Assembly (NCBI GenBank): GCA_963794385.1
Contig: CAWCDT010000002.1
Coordinates: 1-64,000, forward strand
Direction of reading: 5' to 3'
DNA length: 64,000 nucleotides
From: Gaiellasilicea sp963794385
GTDB taxonomy: Bacteria > Actinomycetota > Thermoleophilia > Gaiellales > Gaiellaceae
The notes under the pieces are model-generated. The model was not told the DNA's origin, did not search any database, and was given only the letters and a program-made list of their open reading frames with translations. The translations under genes and the position numbers were made by a program. Positions 50,502 through 59,814 of the stretch are shown here, in pieces. How positions within the stretch are numbered: the first letter of the stretch is position 1; each line of letters begins with the position of its first letter.

Positions 50502-51163
50502 GCCGGATCGTCCTGAAGGTGGGCGGCGCCGTGGCGGCCGAGGCCGCGGGCCCTGCGCTCGCCCTCGCGGCGGAGCACGAGGTCTGCGTCGTGCACGGCG
50601 CCGGTCCTCAGATCTCGGCGGAGCTGGAGCGGGCGGGATTGGACGTCCGGTTCGTCGAGGGACGGCGGGTGACGAGCGCCGCGGCTCTTGCGGTCGTCAG
50701 GCGCTCGCTCGCCGCCGTGAACGAGCTTGTCTGCGCCGCGATCGGGCCGCTTGCCGTGCCGCTCTTCGGGGACGAGATCGGCCTCGACGCCGTTCCGGTG
50801 CCGGAGCTCGGGCATGTCGGCGAGCCGCTTCCGTCGGCGCCGCCTGCGGTGACGGACGCGCTGGCCGCAGGACGTGTCCCGGTCGTTGCGCCGCTCGGCG
50901 TCGGGCCGCTGAACGTGAACGCCGACGAGGCTGCTGCCGCGCTCGCGATCGGTCTGGGCGCCGACCGGCTCCTCTTCGTCACGGATGTCGCAGGGCTGCT
51001 GCTCGGCGGTACGGTCGCAGATGCGATCCGCGTGGACGAGGCCGAGCTCCTGCTCGCCTCGGGGACGCTCGGCGGCGGCATCGTCCCCAAGCTGCAGGCG
51101 GCGGTCGGGGCGGCGCGGGAGGGCGTCCACGCGACGATCGGCTCGACGGCGGTGCTGTCGTGA
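50498..51163 (+). CDS. argB: Acetylglutamate kinase (short form)
   Basis: A 221-residue amino-acid kinase that phosphorylates N-acetylglutamate. The nucleotide/substrate loops are VLKVGGAVA, VVHGAGPQIS and NVNADEAAAALAIGLGADRLLFVTDVAGLL, with GGIVPKLQAA near the end. It is about 40-80 residues shorter than common ArgB and lacks the N-terminal helix through which arginine-inhibited enzymes form hexamers, so it may be insensitive to arginine. GTG start overlaps argJ. Confidence 0.93.
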   Translation: MSRIVLKVGGAVAAEAAGPALALAAEHEVCVVHGAGPQISAELERAGLDVRFVEGRRVTSAAALAVVRRSLAAVNELVCAAIGPLAVPLFGDEIGLDAVPVPELGHVGEPLPSAPPAVTDALAAGRVPVVAPLGVGPLNVNADEAAAALAIGLGADRLLFVTDVAGLLLGGTVADAIRVDEAELLLASGTLGGGIVPKLQAAVGAAREGVHATIGSTAVLS

Positions 51164-52299
51164 CGCCGACGCTCGCCGCGGCGCCGCTGCTCCCGACCTA
51201 CGCGCGCTACGGCGTGACGTTCGCGTCCGGCGACGGCGTCTGGCTCACCGACGTCGACGGTCGGCGGTACCTCGACCTGCTCGGGGGCATCGCCGTCGTC
51301 TCGCTCGGCCACCGTCATCCCGCCCCGCTCGCGGCGGCGCGAGGCCAGCTCGACGCGCTCTGGCACGTCTCGAATCTGTACTCGAACGAGCCGATGCTCC
51401 GGCTCGCCGCCCTGCTCTCGGATCGCTTCGGCGGCGCGCAGGCGTTCTTCTGCAACTCCGGCACCGAGGCGGTCGAGGCGGCGCTCAAGTGGGCCCGGAA
51501 GGCCACCGGCAAGCCGGTCGTCGTGGCGCTCGACGGCTCCTTCCACGGCCGGACGCACGGGGCGCTCGCCGTGACCGGCCAGCCGGGGAAGCGCGAGGCG
51601 TGGGAGCCGCTTGCACCCGCTGCCCGGTTCGCGCAGCTGAACGACATTGGCTCGCTCGCCGCAGCGGTCGGCCCGGATACGGCCGCGATCCTGATCGAGC
51701 CCGTGCAGGGGGAGGGCGGGATCCATCCCGCGAGCACCGAGTTCCTCGGTGCGGCCCGTGCGCTCGCCGACGAGCACGGCGCGCTGCTCGTGTTCGACGA
51801 GGTGCAATGCGGTGTCGGGCGCACGGGCACCTTTTTCGCCTGGGAGCAAGCGGGGGTCGCACCCGACGCGGTCACCCTCGCCAAGGGGCTCGCGAACGGC
51901 CTGCCGATCGGGGCGCTGCTCGTCGCCGAGTCCGCACCTGAGGGCCTCGAGCCCGGCGATCACGGAAGCACGTTCGGCGGCAACCCTGTCGCGTGCGCGG
52001 CCGCCTGCGCCGTGCTCGAGACGATCGACGATTCGCTGCTCGCCGCCGTTCGGCGCAACGGCGAGCTGCTGGCGGCAGGGCTTGCAGGCCTCAGCGGCGT
52101 CGTCGAAGTGCGCGGACGCGGACTGATGCTCGGTGCCGAGCTCGACCGCCCCGCAGCGCCCGTGGCGGCGGCGTGTCTCGAGGCAGGGTTGCTCATCGGC
52201 ACGGCCGGCGAGTCCGTGCTGCGGCTGACGCCCCCGCTCACGATCACAGCCGACGAGCTCGGCGCCGGGCTCAACCTACTCGAGGAGGTGCTGACGTGA
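51160..52299 (+). CDS. argD: Acetylornithine aminotransferase
   Basis: A 379-residue PLP enzyme of fold type I, class III. SNLYSNEPMLRLAALL, FFCNSGTEAVEAALKWARK, VFDEVQCGVGRTG and the PLP Lys in VTLAKGLANGLPIGALL are present. It converts N-acetylglutamate semialdehyde to acetylornithine. GTG start overlaps the argB stop. Confidence 0.95.
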   Translation: MTPTLAAAPLLPTYARYGVTFASGDGVWLTDVDGRRYLDLLGGIAVVSLGHRHPAPLAAARGQLDALWHVSNLYSNEPMLRLAALLSDRFGGAQAFFCNSGTEAVEAALKWARKATGKPVVVALDGSFHGRTHGALAVTGQPGKREAWEPLAPAARFAQLNDIGSLAAAVGPDTAAILIEPVQGEGGIHPASTEFLGAARALADEHGALLVFDEVQCGVGRTGTFFAWEQAGVAPDAVTLAKGLANGLPIGALLVAESAPEGLEPGDHGSTFGGNPVACAAACAVLETIDDSLLAAVRRNGELLAAGLAGLSGVVEVRGRGLMLGAELDRPAAPVAAACLEAGLLIGTAGESVLRLTPPLTITADELGAGLNLLEEVLT

Positions 52300-52757
52300 A
52301 CAAGTTCGAGCGGCAGGGAGCGATCCTCCGGCTCGTCGCGGAGCGCCAGCTCTCCACCCAGGGCGACGTCGTCCAGGCGCTGCGGGACGAGGGGCTCGAC
52401 GCAGTGCAGGCGACCGTGTCCCGCGACATCGCCCAGCTCGGGCTCGTGAAGGTGCGCGGCGAGAGCGGCCGGCTCGTCTACGCGCACCCGGGCGCCGCCG
52501 ACCTCGACAAGCTCGCCGAGCTCACGGCCGCGCTCAGGCGCTGGGTGATCGGGCTCGAGGCGACCGGCAACCTCGTCGTGCTCCGGACGCCGGCGGGCTG
52601 CGCCAACGCCGTCGCGCGGGCGATCGACGACGTCGCGCTGCCCGAGGTCGCAGGCTGCATCGCCGGCGACGACACGATCTTCCTCGCCGCCCGGGAAGGT
52701 GTGGCCTCGACCGAGCTCGCCGAGCAGCTGCGCCACCACCTCGAAGGGGAGATGTAG
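52296..52757 (+). CDS. argR: Arginine repressor
   Basis: A 153-residue winged-helix repressor. The DNA-binding half has LSTQGDVVQALRDEGLDAVQATVSRDIAQLGLVKV; the C-terminal hexamerisation/arginine-binding half has LVVLRTPAGCANAVARAIDD and GCIAGDDTIFLAA with the ligand Asp pair GDDT. It should bind the ARG-box-like sites between carA and argC and repress its own operon. Confidence 0.96.
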   Translation: MNKFERQGAILRLVAERQLSTQGDVVQALRDEGLDAVQATVSRDIAQLGLVKVRGESGRLVYAHPGAADLDKLAELTAALRRWVIGLEATGNLVVLRTPAGCANAVARAIDDVALPEVAGCIAGDDTIFLAAREGVASTELAEQLRHHLEGEM

Positions 52758-53668
52758 TGGCACTGCCCGCTGCGCTCGGGATCGACCTGCTCGGCCGCTC
52801 GCTGACGCGGATCCGCGACTGGGCCCCGGCCGAGCTCGAGGCGGTGCTCGACCTTGCCGACGACCTCAAGGAGCGGCAGGCCGTGCGCGAGCCGCACCGG
52901 CTGCTCGAAGGGCGCACGCTCGGCCTGCTCTTTCGCAAGCACTCGACGAGGACACGTGTCTCGCTCGAGGTCGCCGCGGCGCACCTCGGCGCGACATCGC
53001 TGTACCTCCCGGCTGACCAACTTCAGCTGGCCCGCGGGGAGTCCGTCGAGGACACGGCGCGCGTCCTCTCGGGCTACCTCGATGCGGTCGCGATCCGCAC
53101 CCACGCCCACGCCGAGGTGGACGACTTCGCGGCCGCGGCGAGCGTTCCGGTCGTGAACGCGCTCACCGACGAGGCGCACCCGCTCCAGGCGCTCGCCGAC
53201 CTGCAGACGGTGCGCGAGCGCTTCGGCTCGCTGGAGGGGCTTCACGTTGCGTGGGTGGGCGACGGGAACAACGTCTGCGCCTCGCTCGCCGAGGCGTGCG
53301 CCCTCCTCGGCGTCGACTTCGTCTGCGCCGCACCGCCGGGCTACGAGCCGGCCGACGCGTCGATCCGGCTGAGCTCCGACCCCCGCGAGGCTGTCCGAGG
53401 AGCGCACGTCGTCGTCACCGACGTCTGGACGAGCATGGGGCAGGAGGACGAGCAGGCCGAGCGGCGGCGCGCGTTCGCGGCCTACTCGGTCGACGCCGCA
53501 CTGCTCGCGGAGGCCGATCCCGGTGCGATCGTGCTCCACTGCCTGCCGGCTCACCCGGGCGAGGAGATCTCGGTAGACGTGCTCTACGGCTCGCGCAGCG
53601 CCGTCTGGGACGAGGCCGAGAACAGGCTGCACACGGCGAAGGCCGTCCTCGCGCTGACGATCGCCTAG
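52757..53668 (+). CDS. argF: Ornithine carbamoyltransferase
   Basis: A 303-residue enzyme forming citrulline from ornithine and carbamoyl phosphate. The carbamoyl phosphate loop is FRKHSTRTRVSLE (S-T-R-T-R), with DEAHPLQALADL, the NxHxTxR-equivalent region VAWVGDGNNVCASL and catalytic HCLPAHPGEE. The GTG start shares its G with the argR TAG stop. argG and argH are not in the window. Confidence 0.95.
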   Translation: MALPAALGIDLLGRSLTRIRDWAPAELEAVLDLADDLKERQAVREPHRLLEGRTLGLLFRKHSTRTRVSLEVAAAHLGATSLYLPADQLQLARGESVEDTARVLSGYLDAVAIRTHAHAEVDDFAAAASVPVVNALTDEAHPLQALADLQTVRERFGSLEGLHVAWVGDGNNVCASLAEACALLGVDFVCAAPPGYEPADASIRLSSDPREAVRGAHVVVTDVWTSMGQEDEQAERRRAFAAYSVDAALLAEADPGAIVLHCLPAHPGEEISVDVLYGSRSAVWDEAENRLHTAKAVLALTIA

Positions 53669-55122
53669 ACCCGCCGCCGCCAGCGGGCGAAGACGTCTTC
53701 CAGATCCGCACGCATGTCGTGCGGCACGAGCACGAAGAGGCGGTCGCCAGGCTCGACGACCGTGCTTCCGCGGGGCGGGATCGTCTGGTCGCCGCGCGTG
53801 ACGACCGCGATCAATGCGGTGCGCGGCAGTCCCAGCTCGCGCACCGCCGACCCGGCGATCGCATGGTCGTCGGCGACGGCGAAGTCGACGAGGTCGAGCT
53901 TGGACAGGTGCCCGACCTCGAGCGGCGGCGTTTCCACGAGAGGCGCCGGGGCGAGCAGGTCGAGGCGGCCCGCCACCCACTCGAGGGTCGTCCCCTGCAC
54001 CATCACCGAGACGAGCACGACGAAGAAGACGGCGTTGAAGATCGTGTCGCGGTTCGGGACGTCCGAGGAGAGCACGAACGTCGCCAGCACGATCGGGACG
54101 GCACCGCGCAGTCCGGCCCAGCCGAGCAGGGCCCGCTCCCTGTTCGTGAACTCGCTCAGCGCTGTCGACGCCCACACGGCCGCCGGCCTGATGGCGAGCA
54201 TCAGGATGAACGCGAGCGCCAGCCCGGGCAGCGCGACCTCCGGCAGCTCGTTCGGGAAGACGAGAAGCCCGAGGACGATGAAGAGCACGACCTGGGCGAG
54301 GAAGGCGAGGCCCTCGTGGAACGCGACGAGCTGGCGCCGGTAGCGGGACGGCGTGCTGCCGACGGCGAGCCCGACGAGGTAGACGGCGAGGAAGCCGCTG
54401 CCGCCGATCACGTCTGCGGCGCCGAACGAGAGCGCGGCTGCGGCGACCGAGGCGGCGGGGGCGAAGGCGCCGATCCGGTGCGGGAGCCGCCCGAAGACCC
54501 AGGCTGCAAACGCGCCCAGCGCGACGCCGACGACGAGCCCGAGCCCGAGCTGCTCGACGACCACCCGCGAGAGGTCGTCGAGGCCGTAGTCGTCCGGCTG
54601 CTCGATCCACGCGATCAGCCCGAGGGTGAGGGCGATCGCCATCGGGTCGTTGCCGCCCGACTCCGCCTCGAGCGTCCGCGCGATGCGCCGGCGGATGTGC
54701 GTGACGCGAAGGGTGGCGAAGACGGCCGCCGCGTCCGTCGACGCGACCACGGCGCCGAGCAGGACCGACTCGAGCCAGGTGAGGTCGAAGAGCCAGTAGG
54801 CAGCTACCCCGGTGAGGACCGCGCTGACCGCGACGCCGACCGTGCTGAGGAGTGCCGCGGGCACCGCCACCTGCCTCAGTCGCCGCCAGGAGGTCTGCAG
54901 GCCGCCCTCGTAGAGGATCGCGACGAGGCCGATGATGCCGACCTCACGCGCGAGCTCGGCGTCGTCGAACTCGATCCCGCCCGGGCCGTCCGAGCCGAGC
55001 AGCATGCCGAGCGCGAGGAACGCAACGAGCACGGGGAACCCGGTACGCGCGGCGCCGAGGGCGACGACGATGCTCGCCGCCAGGATCGCGCCGACGAGCA
55101 GGAGCATCGTGCCTTCGTCCAT
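53665..55122 (-). CDS. K+/H+ antiporter, CPA1 family with C-terminal TrkA-C domain
   Basis: A 485-residue antiporter. About 12 helices include LVAILYEGGLQT, VVASTDAAAVFATL and AESGGNDPMAIALTL (ion-site Asp residues) and GLRGAVPIVLATF; residues from about 400 on form a TrkA-C regulatory domain (LVDFAVADDHAIAGSAVRELGLPRTALIAVVTRG...VVEPGDRLFVLVP). The NhaP2/CvrA type usually exports K+ and is gated by nucleotides. It overlaps the end of argF by 4 nt on the opposite strand. Confidence 0.92.
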   Translation of the reverse strand: MDEGTMLLLVGAILAASIVVALGAARTGFPVLVAFLALGMLLGSDGPGGIEFDDAELAREVGIIGLVAILYEGGLQTSWRRLRQVAVPAALLSTVGVAVSAVLTGVAAYWLFDLTWLESVLLGAVVASTDAAAVFATLRVTHIRRRIARTLEAESGGNDPMAIALTLGLIAWIEQPDDYGLDDLSRVVVEQLGLGLVVGVALGAFAAWVFGRLPHRIGAFAPAASVAAAALSFGAADVIGGSGFLAVYLVGLAVGSTPSRYRRQLVAFHEGLAFLAQVVLFIVLGLLVFPNELPEVALPGLALAFILMLAIRPAAVWASTALSEFTNRERALLGWAGLRGAVPIVLATFVLSSDVPNRDTIFNAVFFVVLVSVMVQGTTLEWVAGRLDLLAPAPLVETPPLEVGHLSKLDLVDFAVADDHAIAGSAVRELGLPRTALIAVVTRGDQTIPPRGSTVVEPGDRLFVLVPHDMRADLEDVFARWRRRV

Positions 55123-55174
55123 GTCTCCATCTTCCCCGGTGGGAGACCTACTCGCCGCGTGGAACACTTCCGGG

Positions 55175-56848
55175 ATGGCAACGCGGCCTCGCACCCGCAA
55201 GATCGGCCGGCTCTCCGAGATCGCCCAGGTAGCGGTCAAGCACGGCTTCGGGTACTTCTTCGAGCGCCACAAGCTGACCGACCTGCTGCCGTGGACGAGT
55301 CGCGTCGACCGGGAGCTCTCGGCGGAGGCCGGTTCCGAGCGCGGCCGCCACCTGCGGGAGATGCTCGACGAGCTCGGTCCGACGTTCGTCAAGTTCGGCC
55401 AGCTCCTCTCGACCAGGCCGGACGTCGTCCCGCCGGACATCGTCGCCGAGCTGCGCGGTCTCCAGGACGACGTGCGGCCCTTCCCGTTCGCCCAGGCGCG
55501 TGCGGTCGTGGAAGAAGAGCTCGGGCTGACGCTCGAGCAGGCCTTCCTCCGCTTCGACGCCGAGCCGATCGCCGCGGCCTCGATCGGACAGGTGCACCGC
55601 GCGACGCTCCCGAACGGCGCGGAAGTGGCGGTGAAGGTGCAGCGGCCGAACGCGCCCAACCAGATCGAGTCCGATCTCGCGCTCCTCTACCAGGCGGCCC
55701 GCATGATCAAGGAACGCGTGCGGGCGCTCGACTTCATCGACGCCCACGAGCTCGTGGACGAGTTCGCCCGGAACATCCGTCAGGAGCTCGACTACAGGCT
55801 CGAGGCGCGCCACGCGGACAACTTCCGGCGCAACTTCGCCGGCTCGGAGCTCGTCGTCGTGCCGAAGGTCTACTGGGACTACTCGGGCGGCCGGATGCTG
55901 ACGCTCGAGTACCTCGACGGGATCCAGCTCGCCGACCTCGATTTCGAGACGACTTCGCTCGAGCAGAGGCGCGAGCTCGCCTACCGCGCGACCGAGACGT
56001 GGATGGAGATGATCTTCCGGCACGGCTTCTTCCACGGCGACCCGCATCCGGCGAACGTGCTCGTGCTCTCGGGCGGTCGGATCGGCCTGGTCGACTTCGG
56101 GCTCGTCGGCAAGCTCACGGACGACGACATGGCCAAGCTGACGGCGCTCTTCGTCGACGCCGCGACCGAGAACGTCGATGCGCTCCCCCGTCGCCTCGCC
56201 GAGTTGGGCGTCCGCTATCCGAAGGACCGCGAGGAGGAGTTCCGCACCCAGCTGCGCGACCTCTTCTATCGCTACTACGGCTCGAGCCTGGCCGAGATCG
56301 ATCCCATCCAGGTGATCCGGGAGGCGTTCGGGCTGATCTACTCGATGAACCTGCGGCTCCCGACGCGCTTCGTGCTGCTCGACAAGGCGATCGCGACGCT
56401 CGGCGGCGTCGGCGTCGACCTCTATCCGGAGTTCAACGTCTTCGAGGTCGCCCGCCCGTACGCACGCGAGCTGATGCTGGAGCGCTTCTCGCCCATGCGC
56501 GTGGCGTTCCGTGCCCAGAAGCAGGGCCGGGAGCTGTACGGGATCGCGCGCGACCTGCCGTACCAGCTGCACGACCTGCTCGAGGAGCTGCGCGACGGCC
56601 AGATGGAGGTCGGGTTCGTGCACAAGGGGCTGGACGAGTTCATGCACCGCATCGACGTCGTCTTCAACCGGCTCGTGATCGCGCTCATCGTCGCCGGCGG
56701 CCTGCTCGGCTCGTCGATGATCGGGATCTTCGCGACCGAGGGGCCGCAGATCCTCGGCATCCACATCCTCTCCGTGCTCGGCTTCGTGCTGTCGGGCCTG
56801 CTCGGCTTCTGGCTCCTGCTCGGCGTACTGCGGTCGGGCCGGCTCTAG
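55175..56848 (+). CDS. ABC1/AarF/UbiB-family atypical kinase
   Basis: A 557-residue membrane-associated protein kinase-like ATPase. The KxGQ signature is FVKFGQLLSTRPDVVP; AAASIGQVHRA, VAVKVQRPN (Lys), and FFHGDPHPANVLVL...LVDFGLVGKL mark the atypical kinase core; two C-terminal helices (LVIALIVAGGLLGSSMIGIF and ILSVLGFVLSGLLGFWLLLGV) anchor it. In other bacteria UbiB supports quinone or isoprenoid lipid handling. The ATG at 55175 follows the antiporter start by 52 bp. Confidence 0.92.
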   Translation: MATRPRTRKIGRLSEIAQVAVKHGFGYFFERHKLTDLLPWTSRVDRELSAEAGSERGRHLREMLDELGPTFVKFGQLLSTRPDVVPPDIVAELRGLQDDVRPFPFAQARAVVEEELGLTLEQAFLRFDAEPIAAASIGQVHRATLPNGAEVAVKVQRPNAPNQIESDLALLYQAARMIKERVRALDFIDAHELVDEFARNIRQELDYRLEARHADNFRRNFAGSELVVVPKVYWDYSGGRMLTLEYLDGIQLADLDFETTSLEQRRELAYRATETWMEMIFRHGFFHGDPHPANVLVLSGGRIGLVDFGLVGKLTDDDMAKLTALFVDAATENVDALPRRLAELGVRYPKDREEEFRTQLRDLFYRYYGSSLAEIDPIQVIREAFGLIYSMNLRLPTRFVLLDKAIATLGGVGVDLYPEFNVFEVARPYARELMLERFSPMRVAFRAQKQGRELYGIARDLPYQLHDLLEELRDGQMEVGFVHKGLDEFMHRIDVVFNRLVIALIVAGGLLGSSMIGIFATEGPQILGIHILSVLGFVLSGLLGFWLLLGVLRSGRL

Positions 56849-56851
56849 GCG

Positions 56852-57217
56852 TCAGCCGGTTTCCGGGAGCTGCGTCAGCTCGACGACGTTTCCGAACGGG
56901 TCGGTGCACATGAAGCGCGGGCGGCCCACGATCTCCGTCGGGGCGCGCGTCTCGATTCCGGCCGCGTCGATCCGCTGTCGTAGCTCGTCGAGCCCGCTGT
57001 CGACCGCGAGACAGAAGTGCGCGCTCGGGGGAGGCCGGTCGCCGGTCCGCATCAGATGGAGCTCGAGGTCGCCCGCTGCACGGAACCAGATCAGCTCGCT
57101 CGGATCGAGTTTCGGCGGCACCGGCTTCTCCTCCAGCCCGAGCAGGTCTCCGTAGAACGCGCGCGCGGCCTCGGCACCGTCCGCCGCGATCGCGACCGAC
57201 ACGTGCTGCAGCCTCAT
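56852..57217 (-). CDS. VOC (glyoxalase/dioxygenase-like) family protein
   Basis: A 121-residue paired beta-alpha-beta-beta-beta protein: MRLQHVSVAIAADGAEAARAFYGDLLGLEEKP, then HFCLAVDSGLDELRQRI and FMCTDPFGNVVELTQL, where His and Glu are candidate metal ligands. Activity is unknown. It overlaps the PfkB-type kinase gene upstream by 4 nt, so they are co-transcribed. Confidence 0.85.
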   Translation of the reverse strand: MRLQHVSVAIAADGAEAARAFYGDLLGLEEKPVPPKLDPSELIWFRAAGDLELHLMRTGDRPPPSAHFCLAVDSGLDELRQRIDAAGIETRAPTEIVGRPRFMCTDPFGNVVELTQLPETG

Positions 57218-58095
57218 CTCGTTCGCTCCTTCTGTGCCCGGGACGGGTGCGCTTTCGTCGTCATCAAGACCTCCTCGAGCGTGGGGATGCCGGAGCGCCC
57301 GTCCAGGGCGCGGCAGGAGAGTGCTGCGCACGCGTTCGCGAACGCGAGCGCGTCTGCGAGCGGCTCGTCCAGGACGAGCCGCGCGAGCAGCGCGCCGTGG
57401 AAGACGTCGCCCGCGCCGAGCGTGCTGACGGGGCTCTCCAACGGCGTGGCCGCCGCGTCGATCACCTCGCCGTCGCGCATGTAGGCGGTGCAGCCTCGCG
57501 CGCCGCGCGTGACGACGACAAGCTCCGCCCCTGCTGCGAGCGCCGCCTCGGCGGAGCCGAAGTCCCGCTCCAGCCCTGTCTCGTTCGGCGCGTAGAGCGC
57601 GACGCCGTCCACGTCGAGCCCATCCACCGGGATGCCTGCGTCGATCGAAAGGCGGATGTCGCGGGGTACGCTGCCGTATCCGGTCTGGTCGACGTGCACC
57701 CAGTCGGCGTCGCGGCAGAGCTCCTCGGCACGCGACGTGAGCCGCGGCGGGCCCATGTCGCCGCGGAAGGCACCGATCGCACGCGTGCCGGAGCCGACGA
57801 AGATGCTGCTCTGAGGCGAACGCCGGCCGGGAACCACGGCGAGCTCCGAGACGTCGACCCCCTCGTGCTCCAGGCCTTCGCGGATGAACGCGCCCGCGTC
57901 GTCGTCGCCTACGGCTCCGACGAAGGACGTCGCCACCCCGAGGCGCGCGAGCGTGACGGCTGCCGTAGCGGCTGGGCCTCCCCCGGCAACGGCCACGTCG
58001 GTTGCGAGCACGAGCTCGTCGGCGCCCGGGTGACGCGGGACCGCGACAATCGTGTCTCTGGTTGCGAGACCCACGCAGACGACGTGGCCGCTCAT
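57214..58095 (-). CDS. PfkB/ribokinase-family carbohydrate kinase
   Basis: A 293-residue sugar or nucleoside kinase. VCVGLATRDTIVAV and AVAGGGPAATAAVTLARLG form the N-terminal substrate region, and STLGAGDVFHGALLARL is the C-terminal anion-hole/catalytic signature (GAGD). The start at 58095 (MSGHVVCVGLATRD) fits the family. Substrate not determined; sulfofructose, ribose or a nucleoside are all possible. Confidence 0.88.
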   Translation of the reverse strand: MSGHVVCVGLATRDTIVAVPRHPGADELVLATDVAVAGGGPAATAAVTLARLGVATSFVGAVGDDDAGAFIREGLEHEGVDVSELAVVPGRRSPQSSIFVGSGTRAIGAFRGDMGPPRLTSRAEELCRDADWVHVDQTGYGSVPRDIRLSIDAGIPVDGLDVDGVALYAPNETGLERDFGSAEAALAAGAELVVVTRGARGCTAYMRDGEVIDAAATPLESPVSTLGAGDVFHGALLARLVLDEPLADALAFANACAALSCRALDGRSGIPTLEEVLMTTKAHPSRAQKERTR

Positions 58096-58133
58096 CGCGC
58101 GTTCACCCGGGAGGAGACTACGCAGATCCGGCT

Positions 58134-59093
58134 CTAGCGGACTCCGAGGCTCTCGACCGCGCCGCTGACGGTCAGCCCGGGCTGGGGGCCGCCCGCAACG
58201 ACGTAGACGCGGCCCCCGCTCGAGACGACACCGAGGCCGTGGCGTGGGGAGGGGAGGTCGGGCAGGCGCCGCCAGCGACGTGTGCTGAGACGGTAGGCGT
58301 ACACCGTCTCGATCGTTCCCTGGGGCTGCTCGCCGCCCACCGAGATGACGTTGCCGCTCACGAGCGCCGCGCCGGTGCCGCCGCGGGCCTGCGGGATCGG
58401 CGCGAGCCGTGTCCAGCGGCGCGTCACCGGGTTGTAGGCTTCGAAGCGGGTCGTGTTCGTGTCGATTCCGGCGCTGCGACCGCCGAGTGCAAAGACCCGC
58501 GTGCCGGAGGCCGTCGCGGCCAGATGCTCCCGCGGCGAGGGGCCGGGGATCCGCGCCCAGCGGCCGCTGCGGAGGTCGAGAGCGAAGGCGACGCGGGCAA
58601 GCGAGCGCCTCCCGTCGATGCCGCCGACGACGTAGAGCTTGCCGCCGGCGACGGCAGCTGCAGCGGCGCCGCGGGCGTCCGGGAGGTCGGCGAGCGGGCG
58701 CCACTCTCCCCGCTCGAGCATGAAGACGGTCTTCAGCGGGCTCCGGTCGCCGCCGTACCCGCCGGCGACGTAGACGCGGCCGTTCGCGCTCGCCGCCGCC
58801 GCATGGTCGACCGAGACGGGCAGATCGGGGAGGCGCCGCCAGCGATCCGAGGCGATCGAGTACGCATCGGCGCGCGCCGTGTTCCCGCCGGACTCGACGA
58901 GCCCGCCGACCGTCACGATCTCGCGGGCAGCGACCGCGGCCGCCACCTCGGTGCGCGGCTCCGGGAGCGTCGCGTGGCTGTCCCAGGCAGGGACCGCACC
59001 GCCCAGGCCGAGCCCCAGCAACGCTGCCCCCGCGAGCCATGGGCTGAAACGGCGCGTGGGGAGCGATCGTCTCAGAATCGTAGGAAAGGACAT
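58134..59093 (-). CDS. Secreted Kelch-repeat beta-propeller protein
   Basis: A 319-residue protein with an N-terminal signal or anchor helix (WLAGAALLGLGLGGAVPAW) and about six Kelch repeats, each with a GG doublet and spaced Tyr/Trp, such as GRVYVAGGYGGDRSPLKTV, KLYVVGGIDGRRSL and RVFALGGRSAGIDTN. No catalytic residues are evident; binding of a glycan or protein outside the cell is likely. The start at 59093 was preferred over one at 59132, which would overlap the divergent regulator gene. Confidence 0.85.
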   Translation of the reverse strand: MSFPTILRRSLPTRRFSPWLAGAALLGLGLGGAVPAWDSHATLPEPRTEVAAAVAAREIVTVGGLVESGGNTARADAYSIASDRWRRLPDLPVSVDHAAAASANGRVYVAGGYGGDRSPLKTVFMLERGEWRPLADLPDARGAAAAAVAGGKLYVVGGIDGRRSLARVAFALDLRSGRWARIPGPSPREHLAATASGTRVFALGGRSAGIDTNTTRFEAYNPVTRRWTRLAPIPQARGGTGAALVSGNVISVGGEQPQGTIETVYAYRLSTRRWRRLPDLPSPRHGLGVVSSGGRVYVVAGGPQPGLTVSGAVESLGVR

Positions 59094-59130
59094 CTTTCGA
59101 CTCGGAAATCGCACTGCTAGCTTCGACAGC

Positions 59131-59808
59131 ATGACAGCCGCGCTCCTCCTCGCCGAACCGGAGCCTGCGATCCGCGGCTATCTCGAGCGTCAGCTCCAGA
59201 ACGACGGCTTCCACGTGTTGCAGGCCGCATTCAGGGGCGAGGCGCTCACGCTTGCCGAACGGACCCGCCCCGATCTCGTCCTCTGCTCCGAGCTCGACCT
59301 CTGCGTGCGCCTGCGCGAAGGTGAGCCCGGGAGGAGCTGGGACCGCGACGTGCCCGTGATCGTGCTCGGCCCTGAGGAGGCCGACGCCGTCGACCGCGTG
59401 CGCGCCTTCCAGCGGGGTGCGGACGACTACGTCCACCGCCCGGTCGTCTACGACGAGTTGCTCGCACGGATTCGCGCCGTACTGCGTCGGGCGGCGCCGC
59501 CGTTCCCGGACGTCGTCGAAGTGGACGACCTGTCGATCGACCGACTCGCCCGCGTCGTCACCCTGCGCGGCGAGACCGTTCACCTCGCCGGGAAGGAGTA
59601 CGAGCTGCTCGTCGCCCTCGCCGGCGAGCCGCATCGGGTGTTCACGAAGGACGAGCTCCTGCGCGACGTCTGGGGTTACCGCTCCTTCACGCGGACGAGA
59701 ACGCTCGACTCACACGTGTCCCGGTTGCGGCTGAAGCTCGAGCGCGCGGCATCCGGGGCCCACTTCGTCGTCAACGTCTGGGGGGTGGGCTACAAGCTCG
59801 TCGACTGA
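59131..59808 (+). CDS. OmpR-type winged-helix regulator with degenerate receiver
   Basis: A 225-residue response-regulator homologue whose receiver has lost its phosphorylation residues: the acidic pair reads AEPEP, the phosphoacceptor position reads PDLVLCSELD (Ser for Asp), the Thr position reads VLGP, and the Lys position is Arg in YVHRPV. The winged helix is intact (LAGKEYELLVALAGEPHRVFTKDELLRDVWGY, SHVSRLRLKLE, WGVGYKLV). It probably acts independently of a kinase. TAGCTT lies 7 nt before the ATG; it is divergent from the Kelch gene, its possible target. Confidence 0.85.
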   Translation: MTAALLLAEPEPAIRGYLERQLQNDGFHVLQAAFRGEALTLAERTRPDLVLCSELDLCVRLREGEPGRSWDRDVPVIVLGPEEADAVDRVRAFQRGADDYVHRPVVYDELLARIRAVLRRAAPPFPDVVEVDDLSIDRLARVVTLRGETVHLAGKEYELLVALAGEPHRVFTKDELLRDVWGYRSFTRTRTLDSHVSRLRLKLERAASGAHFVVNVWGVGYKLVD

Positions 59809-59814
59809 ACAAAC

